DNA from: Micromonospora vinacea
GTDB lineage: Bacteria > Actinomycetota > Actinomycetes > Mycobacteriales > Micromonosporaceae
DNA length: 64,000 nucleotides
Assembly (NCBI RefSeq): GCF_015751785.1
Contig: NZ_JADOTY010000001.1
Span: 2,976,001-3,040,000, forward strand
Direction of reading: 5' to 3'
Part shown: piece by piece, positions 9,742-18,256 of the stretch
Layout: the number at the start of each line of letters is the position of its first letter
How positions within the stretch are numbered: the first letter of the stretch is position 1
Position numbers and translations under genes: made by a program
The notes under the pieces: model-generated
The model's database searches: none
Seen by the model: the letters and a program-made list of their open reading frames with translations, nothing else
What the model was told of the DNA's origin: nothing

Positions 9742-9763
9742 CCCACGAGGAGAGACAGCCCAG

Positions 9764-10897
9764 ATGCGTACCACCCAGTTCTTCGCGCTGGCCGCCGCCG
9801 GCGTGCTGGCGACGGCCGGTCTGGCCGCCTGCTCCGACTCCGACAAGGGTGACTCGGCAGCGTCCGGCGGACCGATCGTGGTCAAGGCCAGCGACACCGC
9901 CTGTGAGGTCGGCTCGACCGACCTGGGTGCCGGTACCGCCACCTTCAAGATCACCAATTCGGGCGCGAAGGTGACCGAGTTCTACGTGTACGCCGACGGC
10001 GACCGCGTGATGGGCGAGGTGGAGAACATCGCCCCCGGGCTGAGCCGCGAGCTGCACGTGGAGTTGCCGGCCGGCACGTACCAGACGGCCTGCAAGCCAG
10101 GGATGAGTGGCAAGGGCATCCGGGGTGCGCTCAAGGTCAGCGGGTCGGCGCAGCCGCTCACGGCCGACGCCGCGCTGGGTGACGCCACCGACAACTACCA
10201 GCGCTACGTCAAGAGTCAGACCGCCGCGCTGCTGGACAAGACCGAGGAGTTCGTCGCCGCGGTCAAGGCCGGCGATGTGGCGAAGTCCAAGGCGCTCTAC
10301 CCGGTCGCCCGCACCTACTGGGAGCGGATCGAGCCGGTTGCCGAGATCTTCGGCGACCTCGACCCCAAGATCGACGGCCGCGAGGAGGTCATCGAGGAGG
10401 GGATGGAGTTCACCGGCTTCCACCGGATCGAGAAGGACCTCTGGCAGTCCGGTGACATCAGCAAGGACGGCCCGATCGCCGATCGGCTGCTGGTCGACGT
10501 CAAGGAGATCGTCGCCAAGGCGAACGCCGAGAAGCTCTCCCCGCTCCAGCTCGCCAACGGTGCCAAGGAGCTGCTCGACGAGGTCGCCAGCGGCAAGATC
10601 ACCGGCGAGGAGGACCGCTACTCGCACACCGACCTGTGGGACTTCGCCGCCAACCTCGAAGGTTCCAAGGCCGCCGTGTCCGCCCTGCGCCCCGCGTTGC
10701 AGCAGCGCTCGCCGGAACTGGTCACCCAGTTGGACACCGAGTTCGCCAACGTCGAGGGACTGCTCGGCAAGCACCGTGACGGCGACGGCTGGAAGCTGCA
10801 CACCGCGCTGAGCAAGGCTGAGCTGAAGGATCTCTCCGACGGGATCAACGCGCTCGCCGAGCCGATCAGCAAGGTCGCCGCAGCCGTCGCGAAGTGA
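9764..10897 (+). CDS. efeO: EfeO iron-binding lipoprotein (cupredoxin plus M75 domain)
   Basis: Extracytoplasmic metal-binding component of EfeUOB. The 377-residue product has a lipoprotein signal peptide with lipobox LAAC (Cys23), so it is membrane tethered. A cupredoxin-like domain at about 35-130 includes YQTACKPGM with a Cys ligand. An imelysin/M75 domain follows, with its HxxE metal motif in GFHRIEKDLW. ATG at 9764 has GAGGAGAGA upstream. It lies between efeU and efeB, 22 and 25 bases away, in one transcript. Iron or copper redox at the cupredoxin site is family knowledge, not shown here. Confidence 0.93.
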   Translation: MRTTQFFALAAAGVLATAGLAACSDSDKGDSAASGGPIVVKASDTACEVGSTDLGAGTATFKITNSGAKVTEFYVYADGDRVMGEVENIAPGLSRELHVELPAGTYQTACKPGMSGKGIRGALKVSGSAQPLTADAALGDATDNYQRYVKSQTAALLDKTEEFVAAVKAGDVAKSKALYPVARTYWERIEPVAEIFGDLDPKIDGREEVIEEGMEFTGFHRIEKDLWQSGDISKDGPIADRLLVDVKEIVAKANAEKLSPLQLANGAKELLDEVASGKITGEEDRYSHTDLWDFAANLEGSKAAVSALRPALQQRSPELVTQLDTEFANVEGLLGKHRDGDGWKLHTALSKAELKDLSDGINALAEPISKVAAAVAK

Positions 10898-10922
10898 CCA
10901 CCTGGCAGAAAGAGTCGAATCG

Positions 10923-12200
10923 ATGAGCGGGAGCAGGTTGACCCGGCGCCGGGCCATCACCCTGGCCGGCGCCGGAGTGGCCGGGGTCGCCGGGGTGGCG
11001 GCCGGCGCGGGGGCGCTGCTGAAGGGCTCCCATGACCCGGCCGCGGCGAACGACCACCCGGCCGGGGCGGTGCCGTTCCACGGTGAGCACCAGGCCGGCA
11101 TCGTCACCCCGGCGCAGGACCGGCTGCACTTCGTGGCCTTCGACGTGATCACCAAGGACCGGGCCCGGCTTGTCGAACTGCTGGAGGAGTGGACGGCCGC
11201 CGCCGCCCGGATGACAGCGGGACGCGACGCCGGGGTGCTGGGTGCGGTCGGCGGGATGCCGGAGGCCCCACCGGACGACACCGGCGAAGCGCTCGGCCTG
11301 CCTCCCTCGCAGCTCACCCTCACCATCGGGTTCGGGCCGACGCTGTTCCGTGACGCCGACGGGCGGGACCGCTTCGGCCTCGCCGACCGGCGGCCCGCCG
11401 CCCTCGCCGAGCTGCCGAAGTTCCCCGGCGACGCGTTGCAGCCGCAGCTCTCCGGCGGCGACCTCTGCGTCCAGGCCTGCGCCAACGACCCGCAGGTGGC
11501 GGTGCACGCGATCCGTAACCTGGCCCGGCTCGGCATGGGCGTGGTGAGCGTCCGCTGGTCGCAGTTGGGCTTCGGCCGCACCTCGTCGACCTCCCGGGAA
11601 CAGGCCACCGCCCGCAACCTCTTCGGGTTCAAGGACGGCACGGCCAACCTCAAGGCCGAGGACACCGACCTGTTGCGCGACCAGTTGTGGGTGCAGCCGG
11701 GTGACGGACCGGACTGGATGGCCGGAGGCTCGTACCTGGTCACCCGCAAGATCCGGATGCTCGTGGAAACCTGGGACCGGACCTCCCTCGCCGAGCAGGA
11801 GGAGATCGTCGGCCGGACCAAGGGCAGCGGCGCGCCGCTGGGTCGGAGCGACGAGTTCGACGAGCCCGACTTCGCCGCCCGTGGCGCGGACGGGAAGCCG
11901 GTGATCGCCGAGCACGCCCATGTCACGCTGGCCCACCCGAGTCGGAACGGCGGAGCCCAGCTGCTACGGCGGGGTTACAACTTCGTCGACGGCTCGGACG
12001 GCCTCGGCCGGCTCGACGCGGGCCTCTTCTTCATCGCCTACCAGCGCGATCCACGCCGTCAGTTCGTGCCGATCCAGACCCAGTTGGCGCGACACGACGT
12101 GATGAACGAGTACCTGCGACACGTCTCCAGCGGGGTGTTCGCCTGCCCGCCCGGGGTACGCGACGGCGGGGACCACTGGGGGCGTGGGCTGTTCGGCTGA
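10923..12200 (+). CDS. efeB: EfeB DyP-type peroxidase/deferrochelatase
   Basis: Haem peroxidase of the EfeUOB system, thought to oxidise ferrous iron or release iron from haem outside the membrane. The 425-residue product begins with a twin-arginine signal (RLTRRRAITLAGAG), so it is exported folded with haem. The DyP signature GFKDGTAN (GxxDG, catalytic Asp) lies at about 236. NGGAQLLRRGYNF and LFFIAYQRDPRRQFVPIQ match the C-terminal haem region. The proximal His is likely in the EHAHVTLAHP segment. It is the last gene of the operon. Confidence 0.93.
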   Translation: MSGSRLTRRRAITLAGAGVAGVAGVAAGAGALLKGSHDPAAANDHPAGAVPFHGEHQAGIVTPAQDRLHFVAFDVITKDRARLVELLEEWTAAAARMTAGRDAGVLGAVGGMPEAPPDDTGEALGLPPSQLTLTIGFGPTLFRDADGRDRFGLADRRPAALAELPKFPGDALQPQLSGGDLCVQACANDPQVAVHAIRNLARLGMGVVSVRWSQLGFGRTSSTSREQATARNLFGFKDGTANLKAEDTDLLRDQLWVQPGDGPDWMAGGSYLVTRKIRMLVETWDRTSLAEQEEIVGRTKGSGAPLGRSDEFDEPDFAARGADGKPVIAEHAHVTLAHPSRNGGAQLLRRGYNFVDGSDGLGRLDAGLFFIAYQRDPRRQFVPIQTQLARHDVMNEYLRHVSSGVFACPPGVRDGGDHWGRGLFG

Positions 12201-12332
12201 CCGTCGTCCGGATGGCGACAGCCGGATCGGCCCGACCTGCGGTGGCGCCGGGCGGCGCCGAAGGGGGATCATGGAAGCGTTACCGGCGGACGCCGGTCCC
12301 ACCGAACTGAATGAGGATGCAATATTAATCCC

Positions 12333-13022
12333 ATGAGAGCCCGCGTACTGGTGGTCGACGACGACCCCGCGCTCGCCGAGATGCTCGGCATCGTGCTGCG
12401 CAGTGAGGGTTTCCTGCCCTCGTTTGTGGCGGACGGCGAGCGGGCGTTGGCCGCTTTTCGCGACAGCCGTCCCGATATTGTGCTACTTGACCTGATGCTT
12501 CCCGGCATGAGCGGTATCGACGTCGCCCGGTCGATCCGGGCGGAGTCCGGCGTGCCCATCGTCATGCTGACCGCCAAGAGCGACACCGTGGATGTCGTGC
12601 TCGGCCTGGAGTCCGGCGCCGACGACTACGTGGTCAAACCGTTCAAGCCCAAGGAGCTGGTGGCCCGGATGCGGGCCCGACTGCGCCGAGGCGAGGACGT
12701 GGCCCCCGAGATGCTCACCATCGGGCCGCCCGACAACCAGATCACCATCGACGTGCCGGCGCACACGGTGAGCCGCAACGACGAGGAGGTGAAGCTGACT
12801 CCGCTGGAGTTCGACCTGCTGGTCGCGCTCGCCCGCAAGCCACGTCAGGTCTTCACCCGTGAGGTGCTGCTCGAGCAGGTCTGGGGCTACCGGCACGCGG
12901 CCGACACCCGCCTGGTCAACGTGCACGTCCAGCGGTTGCGGGCCAAGATCGAGCCGGATCCGGAGCGACCGGAAATCATCCTCACCGTGCGGGGCGTGGG
13001 CTACAAGGCGGGGACCGGATAG
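12333..13022 (+). CDS. mtrA: MtrA response regulator (OmpR family)
   Basis: DNA-binding regulator of the MtrAB system, which controls cell-wall, replication and development genes in actinobacteria. The 229-residue product has a receiver domain with acidic pocket VVDDD, phosphoacceptor Asp53 in LLDLMLPG and Lys102 in VVKPF. A winged-helix domain follows, with the recognition region LLEQVWGYRHAADTRLVNVHVQRLRAKIE. ATG at 12333 is preceded by the AT-rich AATATTAAT at 12321-12329, likely a -10 region, so the transcript may be short or leaderless. mtrB follows 12 bases later. Confidence 0.96.
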   Translation: MRARVLVVDDDPALAEMLGIVLRSEGFLPSFVADGERALAAFRDSRPDIVLLDLMLPGMSGIDVARSIRAESGVPIVMLTAKSDTVDVVLGLESGADDYVVKPFKPKELVARMRARLRRGEDVAPEMLTIGPPDNQITIDVPAHTVSRNDEEVKLTPLEFDLLVALARKPRQVFTREVLLEQVWGYRHAADTRLVNVHVQRLRAKIEPDPERPEIILTVRGVGYKAGTG

Positions 13023-13034
13023 CCTGGTCGCACT

Positions 13035-14789
13035 GTGTCGACCTCGCCGCCCCCACCCTCCCCGAACACGGCCCGCCGGCCCAGCGCCGGCGGGGAGTTC
13101 TGGCGTGCGGTGTGCGGTCGGGTCGCCCGGGTGGTGGGTCGGGCGCACCAGACCTGGCGCCGCTCGCTCCAGGTCCGGGTCGTGACCATCACGCTTGTCG
13201 CGTCCAGCCTGCTGGTCGGCGGGTTCGCGTTCCTGATCGCTGACAAGATCACCACCATCCTGCTCGACAGCGCTCGCAGCGACGTCCGGCAGCGGGTGAC
13301 CAGCGGTGCCAGCTACGCGGCCAAGCAGGTCTCCCTGTACGGGCAGCCGCAGGAGGCGCAGCTCCAGGAGACCATCGACGGCACTGTCAACTACCTGGCC
13401 GGCGGCGACCCCCAGCAGACCAGCGGGGTGGTGGTGGCGATCACCGCCGACGACTATCCCAACGACATCCAGACGCGCACCTCGCCGTCTGCGAACGTCC
13501 AGTCGCTGATCAGCCCCGAGCTGCGGGCCGCGATCGCCGACGGCAAGGTGGCCAGCCAGATCCGCACCGGGCGACTCACCGGCGAGACCACCAAGTACCT
13601 GGTCTACGGCTCGCCGGTGCCCACCAGCTTCGGGCACATCGAGCTCTACTACCTGGTGCCGCTGGGCCGGCAGGACGTCACCGCCGCCGACGCCCGAGCG
13701 ACAGTGGTGGCCACCGGGGTCGCGCTGGTGATCCTGCTCGGGTTGCTCGCGGCGCTGGTCACCCGGCTGGTGGTCAACCCGGTCCGGGTCGCCGCACGAA
13801 CCGCCCAACGGCTCTCCGCGGGCCTGCTCGACCAGCGGATGGTGGTCAACGGCGAGGACGACCTGGCCCTGCTCGCCGCGTCGTTCAACCAGATGGCCAC
13901 CAACCTGCAACGGCAGATCCTGCGCCTGGAAGAGATGTCCCGGTTGCAGCGCCGCTTCACCTCCGACGTCTCCCACGAGCTGCGTACCCCGCTGACCACG
14001 GTCCGGATGGCCGCTGACCTGATCTTCGCTGAGCGCGACGAGTTCGACCCGGCGGTCGCCCGCAGCGCCGAGCTGCTCCAGGCCGAGCTGGACCGATTCG
14101 AGGAGCTGCTCACCGACCTGCTGGAGATCAGTCGGTTCGACGCCGGCTTCGCCATGCTGGATTCCGAGCCGACCGACCTGGTGCCGGTGGTGCACCGGGT
14201 GGTCGACCGGCTGGCTGGCCTCGCCGAGCGGGTGGGCGTACCGATCGAACTCGACCTGCCCGGCACGCCGGTGATCGCCGAGGTCGACCCGCGCCGGGTC
14301 GAGCGGGTGTTGCGCAACCTGGTCGGCAACGCGGTCGAGCACGGTGAGGCCCGCCCGGTGCTGATCACGCTCGGCATCGACGACACCGCCGTGGCGATCA
14401 CCGTCCGCGACCACGGCGTGGGGCTGAAGGTGGGCGAGGAGAAGCTGGTGTTCAACCGGTTCTGGCGGGCGGACCCGTCCCGGGCTCGGCAGACCGGAGG
14501 CACCGGTCTGGGCCTGTCGATCAGCCTGGAGGACGCTCGGCTGCACGGCGGCTGGCTGGAGGCGTGGGGTGCTCCCGGGCAGGGCGCGCAGTTCCGGCTC
14601 ACCCTGCCGGCCCGAGCGGGCGACCGGTTGACCACCTCGCCGCTGCGGCTGGTGCCGGCCGACGCCGCGCTGCCGTTCGGCGGCCCCCGTGACGGCGGCC
14701 CACTGGCCATCGGGCCCGGCACCGGCGGGGCACTGGCGATCAGCCCGGCTCCCGCCGGGGACGGGCAGCGGACGGAGGTGCGCTCGTGA
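13035..14789 (+). CDS. mtrB: MtrB sensor histidine kinase
   Basis: Membrane kinase partner of MtrA. The 584-residue product has a cytoplasmic N-terminus, helix 1 at about 53-72, an extracellular domain to about 225, helix 2 at about 226-250, and a HAMP domain at about 250-300. The HisKA box SDVSHELRTPL has phospho-His at about 314. ATPase motifs are N-box NLVGNAVEHG, DHGVGL, and G-box TGGTGLGLSI. GTG at 13035 is 12 bases after mtrA. Its stop overlaps lpqB (GTGA at 14786-14789), so the three genes are probably translationally coupled. Confidence 0.96.
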   Translation: MSTSPPPPSPNTARRPSAGGEFWRAVCGRVARVVGRAHQTWRRSLQVRVVTITLVASSLLVGGFAFLIADKITTILLDSARSDVRQRVTSGASYAAKQVSLYGQPQEAQLQETIDGTVNYLAGGDPQQTSGVVVAITADDYPNDIQTRTSPSANVQSLISPELRAAIADGKVASQIRTGRLTGETTKYLVYGSPVPTSFGHIELYYLVPLGRQDVTAADARATVVATGVALVILLGLLAALVTRLVVNPVRVAARTAQRLSAGLLDQRMVVNGEDDLALLAASFNQMATNLQRQILRLEEMSRLQRRFTSDVSHELRTPLTTVRMAADLIFAERDEFDPAVARSAELLQAELDRFEELLTDLLEISRFDAGFAMLDSEPTDLVPVVHRVVDRLAGLAERVGVPIELDLPGTPVIAEVDPRRVERVLRNLVGNAVEHGEARPVLITLGIDDTAVAITVRDHGVGLKVGEEKLVFNRFWRADPSRARQTGGTGLGLSISLEDARLHGGWLEAWGAPGQGAQFRLTLPARAGDRLTTSPLRLVPADAALPFGGPRDGGPLAIGPGTGGALAISPAPAGDGQRTEVRS

Positions 14790-16597
14790 GACGGCCGACT
14801 CTGCTCGGGGCCCTCGGCGTGATGGTGCTGCTGGGCGCCGGCTGTGGCATCCCGGCGGCATCCGACGTCCGGGTGGACGGCAAGGGCGGCGCCGCTACCG
14901 AGGCCGGTGTGATCAGTCGGGGCAGTGAGCCACCGACGCGGACGGCCAGTGGCAGCGTCAACGAGGCGTTCGTCTCCAACTTCCTGTCCGCCGCCGCTGG
15001 CGAGCCGGATCGGGCGTACGAGCGGGTCAAGGCGTTCATCGCCCCGGAGGACAAGATCCGGCTACAGGACAAGAAGGGCAGCGAGGTCGCGCTGAACGTG
15101 GTCCGGGTGCGCGGGGCGGTCTACACCCTCAACAGCGACTCGACCACGACCGTGAAGATCGCCGTGCAGCAGGTCGGTGTGCTGCGCACCAACGGCACCC
15201 TCGCCCCACCGGTGGCGACCGAGACGGAGTACGAGTTCGGCCTGCGCAGCGCGTCCTTCAACGGCGACGTCAACGATGATCGGGCCGGCCTGTACGTCAT
15301 CAACCCGCCCAACGTGCTGCTGCTCAGCGACACAGCCCTCCGTCAGTATTACCAGGACGAGACGATCTACTTCTGGAGTTCGGACCGCAGCCGCCTGGTG
15401 CCCGACCAGCGCTACCGGCCGCAGGCGGTGCCTGTCGAGCGGCGGGTCAACGAGGTGGTGAAGTGGCTGGTCGGCGGCCCCTCCGACTGGCTGCGCCCAG
15501 GTGTCGTCGGGCTGCCGGACGGCACCGAGCTGATCAACAACGCCACCGGCGGGAACGGTCGATGGGAGGTCAATCTGGACATGTCCGGTGACGACCAGAA
15601 CGGGATCGACCAGTTGATCACGCAGATCGCCTGGTCGTTGGGCGACCTGCCCGGCCAACTCGAGTTGAAGATCCGCAACAACGCGCAACCCGTTGTCGAC
15701 CTGGGCGAGCGACGAAACAGCCGAGCGCTCTACCCGCATACCGCCAGCCCACAGCGGTTTGGCGTGTACGACGGCGCGATCCACCCACTCGACTTCGAAG
15801 GCGAGCCCAGCGGCAGGGTACCGTTGACACCCGAGGCCAACCGTAACGTCGTCTCCGCCAGCCTCGGGCTGGCCAAGGACCGGATTCTCGCCGCGATGGC
15901 GGTCACCGGCAGCAGCAAGAACCGGTACCGACTCGCCGTGGGCACGGGCGCCGACCCGGTCTCCGTGTTCAGCCGCAGCAGCACGGAGTACTCCGCGATC
16001 GGCCGGCCGGTCTGGCTGCGTACTGTCGACTCCCGCCCCAGCCGCGGCCTGGTGGTGGCCGACGGGCAGCTCTACCGGTTCGACGAGGCAGCCCGGATGT
16101 ATCCCGTGCCGCTCAACCTGCCCTCCGCTGCGGTCACGGCGGTGGCCGCCGCGTTGGACGGCCAGCGGGTCGCGCTGATCGTCGGCGGCCGGCTCTACGT
16201 CGCCGCGGTCAACCTCGACGGCGGCGGGGTGTCCATCGGCCCGCCCCGGGAGTTGGTCACCTCGCTGACCAACCCGACGGCTGTCGACTGGGGCAGCGAG
16301 GACCAACTGGTGGTCGCGGGGTCTGTCGGCCAGCCGGCGATCTACGAGGTCAGTCTCGACGGCGCTCTGGAGACGCCGCTGCGGATCGACCTCGGCGCCA
16401 AGGTCAACCACCTGACCTCGTACCCGACCAACCGCAGCGTGCGGACGCCCAGCGGGGCCTACATGTACGAGGCGAACGGGGTGGCCTACCGCAGCAGCCC
16501 GTTCGAACGGATCGAGCCCGGCCGGGTACGCGACATCGCCCCGGTGCCGGCCGGGGTGCGGCCGAGCAACCCGTCGGCGCCGTTCTTCCTCTACTGA
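14786..16597 (+). CDS. lpqB: LpqB lipoprotein, MtrAB-associated
   Basis: Lipoprotein that modulates MtrB signalling in mycobacteria. The 603-residue product has a lipobox LGAGC with Cys20. A GerMN-like domain lies at about 190-300 (RRVNEVVKWLVGGPSDWL), followed by a beta-propeller-like region to the C-terminus (repeated Trp/Asp strands such as VWLRTVDSRPSRGLVVADGQLYRF are typical). GTG at 14786 overlaps the mtrB stop by four bases. The mtrA-mtrB-lpqB order is strongly conserved in actinobacteria. Confidence 0.95.
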   Translation: MRRPTLLGALGVMVLLGAGCGIPAASDVRVDGKGGAATEAGVISRGSEPPTRTASGSVNEAFVSNFLSAAAGEPDRAYERVKAFIAPEDKIRLQDKKGSEVALNVVRVRGAVYTLNSDSTTTVKIAVQQVGVLRTNGTLAPPVATETEYEFGLRSASFNGDVNDDRAGLYVINPPNVLLLSDTALRQYYQDETIYFWSSDRSRLVPDQRYRPQAVPVERRVNEVVKWLVGGPSDWLRPGVVGLPDGTELINNATGGNGRWEVNLDMSGDDQNGIDQLITQIAWSLGDLPGQLELKIRNNAQPVVDLGERRNSRALYPHTASPQRFGVYDGAIHPLDFEGEPSGRVPLTPEANRNVVSASLGLAKDRILAAMAVTGSSKNRYRLAVGTGADPVSVFSRSSTEYSAIGRPVWLRTVDSRPSRGLVVADGQLYRFDEAARMYPVPLNLPSAAVTAVAAALDGQRVALIVGGRLYVAAVNLDGGGVSIGPPRELVTSLTNPTAVDWGSEDQLVVAGSVGQPAIYEVSLDGALETPLRIDLGAKVNHLTSYPTNRSVRTPSGAYMYEANGVAYRSSPFERIEPGRVRDIAPVPAGVRPSNPSAPFFLY

Positions 16598-16601
16598 CAC
16601 G

Positions 16602-17309
16602 GTGAGCGGGCTCTGGGCGGACCTCGCCGACCTGGTGCTGCCCGCCGACTGTGCCGGTTGTCGGGAGCGCCGACCCGGACTGCGGCACGGGGTCTGCCCC
16701 GCCTGCGTCGCGGTGCTGGGCGAACTGCGGCCACTGGCGGTCCGCCCCACCCCCGCTCCGCCGGGCCTGCCGCCCTGCGTCGCCCTCGGCCCGTACGCGG
16801 GCCCGCTGCGTGAGGCGCTGCTGGCGTACAAGGAACACGGCCGACATGGGCTGGCCCGCCCGCTCGGCGCCCTGCTCGCCGAGGTCGTCGCGGCGGCGGT
16901 CGGTGCGGCTCGTCCGCTGGCGTTGGTTCCCGTCCCGGACACCGCGGCGGCGGCCCGGTCCCGTTACGGGGACCACCTCGACCGGCTGGCCCGGCACTGC
17001 GCGGCCCGGCTCAACCGGGGCGGTTGGGCGGTGCAGGTGCGCCGTCCGCTGCGGGCGCTGCCCCGACCTGACTCGGTCAGCCTGGACAGCGCTGGGCGGG
17101 CGGCGGCGGCCGAGGCGGCCTTCCAGCCCCGCTCGGCGGGGCCGTTGCGGGGTGGTGCCGCTGGTGCGGCCCCGGTCGTGGTGCTGCTCGACGACATCGT
17201 CACCACGGGTGTGACCCTCGCCGCCGCGAGCAGGGTGCTGACCGCGACGGGATGGGCACCGAGTGTCGCCGCGGTGCTCGCGGCGACCGAGAAAAGACAC
17301 CAGTCGTAA
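16602..17309 (+). CDS. ComF-family phosphoribosyltransferase-like protein
   Basis: A 235-residue ComF/GntX-type protein. The N-terminal zinc-binding region has CAGCRERRPG and GVCPACVAVL (two CxxC pairs). The C-terminal PRTase domain ends with the PRPP-binding loop VVLLDDIVTTGVT at about 190-202. ComF proteins support DNA uptake in naturally competent bacteria, but actinobacterial copies have no known role. GTG at 16602 is four bases after lpqB, consistent with the mtr operon. A general PRTase role is possible. Confidence 0.85.
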   Translation: MSGLWADLADLVLPADCAGCRERRPGLRHGVCPACVAVLGELRPLAVRPTPAPPGLPPCVALGPYAGPLREALLAYKEHGRHGLARPLGALLAEVVAAAVGAARPLALVPVPDTAAAARSRYGDHLDRLARHCAARLNRGGWAVQVRRPLRALPRPDSVSLDSAGRAAAAEAAFQPRSAGPLRGGAAGAAPVVVLLDDIVTTGVTLAAASRVLTATGWAPSVAAVLAATEKRHQS

Positions 17310-17554
17310 CCGATCGTGTTTCCGTTTCACCCGTTGGTGTATGAGCTGCGAAAAATCCTGGGCCGTCTCGGCAACATGGGGTGACTGCCGGGCAAACAGG
17401 AGTTAGCGTTTCGCTGTCGGGGGTAGGAGGTCGTTCCAACCGCCCCTGGCGGTGAGAGGAGGCGTAGCCGTACCAACCGGTCGACGCCAGCGGGTCTCCC
17501 CACGGCGCGCGGCCGGGTAACCGGATCGAAGACCGTCCGAACAAGGGAGGTCAC
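17310..17554 (+). promoter_or_regulatory. hpf upstream region
   Basis: There are 245 bases without a gene. A GTTTCC...GTGTAT pair at 17318-17323 and 17337-17342 loosely resembles a SigB-type stress promoter, but the 13-base spacer is short. The ribosome-binding site AGGGAGG is at 17544-17550. The region most likely holds the hpf promoter and a long leader. Confidence 0.35.
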
Positions 17555-18190
17555 GTGGACATCGTGGTCAAGGGCCGAAACGTCGAAGTGCCGGACCATT
17601 ACCGGGTACACGTAGCCGAGAAACTCGCGAAGATCGAACGCTACGACCACAAACTTATTCGCGTCGATGTCGAGCTGTTTCACGAGCGCAATCCGCGCCA
17701 GGCCGACCACTGCCAGCGGGTGGAGATCACCTGCGTTTCCCGGGGCCCGGTGATTCGGGCCGAAGCCTGCACGAACGACTTCTACAGCGCGCTCGACGCG
17801 GCCATCGCGAAGCTCGACACCCGGCTGCGCCGCGCGGCCGACCGCCGCCGCGTACACCGGGGTCGGCACGCGCCGATCTCCGTCGCCGAGGCCACCGCGG
17901 GCCTGCCGGTCGCGGACCTGGTGCCATCCGCACTGAGCGCGCCGAGCGACGGCGCCCGCGCCGGCACCGCTGTCGCCGAGCGGGTCGAAGAGGAACACGA
18001 CGACCAACCGTGGCACATCGCCCGGGAGAAGGTGCACCCGGCGGAGCCGATGACCATCGACGACGCGCTGTTCGAGATGGAACTGGTCGGCCACGACTTC
18101 TACCTTTTCCAGGACAAGGAGTCCGGCCGCCCCAGCGTCGTCTACCGGCGCCACGCGTACGACTACGGCATCATCTCCCTCGCCACCTGA
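17555..18190 (+). CDS. hpf: Ribosome hibernation promoting factor, long form
   Basis: Binds the small ribosomal subunit and joins inactive 70S particles into 100S dimers in stress or stationary phase. The 211-residue product has the N-terminal HPF/RaiA domain (DIVVKGRNVEVPDHYR, with Lys/Arg-rich helices at about 15-100), a linker, and the long-form C-terminal dimerisation domain. The tail motifs are EEHDDQPWHIAREK, DDALFEMELVGHDFYLF and VVYRRHAYDYGIISL. GTG at 17555 has AGGGAGG 4 bases upstream. Its place between mtrAB and secA is conserved. Stress control is family knowledge. Confidence 0.95.
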   Translation: MDIVVKGRNVEVPDHYRVHVAEKLAKIERYDHKLIRVDVELFHERNPRQADHCQRVEITCVSRGPVIRAEACTNDFYSALDAAIAKLDTRLRRAADRRRVHRGRHAPISVAEATAGLPVADLVPSALSAPSDGARAGTAVAERVEEEHDDQPWHIAREKVHPAEPMTIDDALFEMELVGHDFYLFQDKESGRPSVVYRRHAYDYGIISLAT

Positions 18191-18209
18191 CCGGTAGCCA
18201 ACCCTCGTC

Positions 18210-18254
18210 GATCATGGAGTTGTGGTGGGGTACTCCCACCACAACTCCATGATC
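18210..18254 (+). terminator. Perfect 20-bp palindrome between convergent genes
   Basis: Arms 18210-18229 (GATCATGGAGTTGTGGTGGG) and 18235-18254 pair perfectly around GTACT. It lies between the 3' ends of hpf and the GNAT gene and could stop transcription both ways. There is no T run. Confidence 0.65.
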
Positions 18255-18256
18255 CG

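Noticed and set aside
9677..11926. A 749-codon minus-strand frame opposite efeO and efeB
   Set aside because: Both plus-strand genes have clear domains and RBSs; the antisense frame has none.
12483..14861. A 792-codon minus-strand frame opposite mtrA and mtrB
   Set aside because: It runs antisense across two well-defined genes and shows no recognisable motif.
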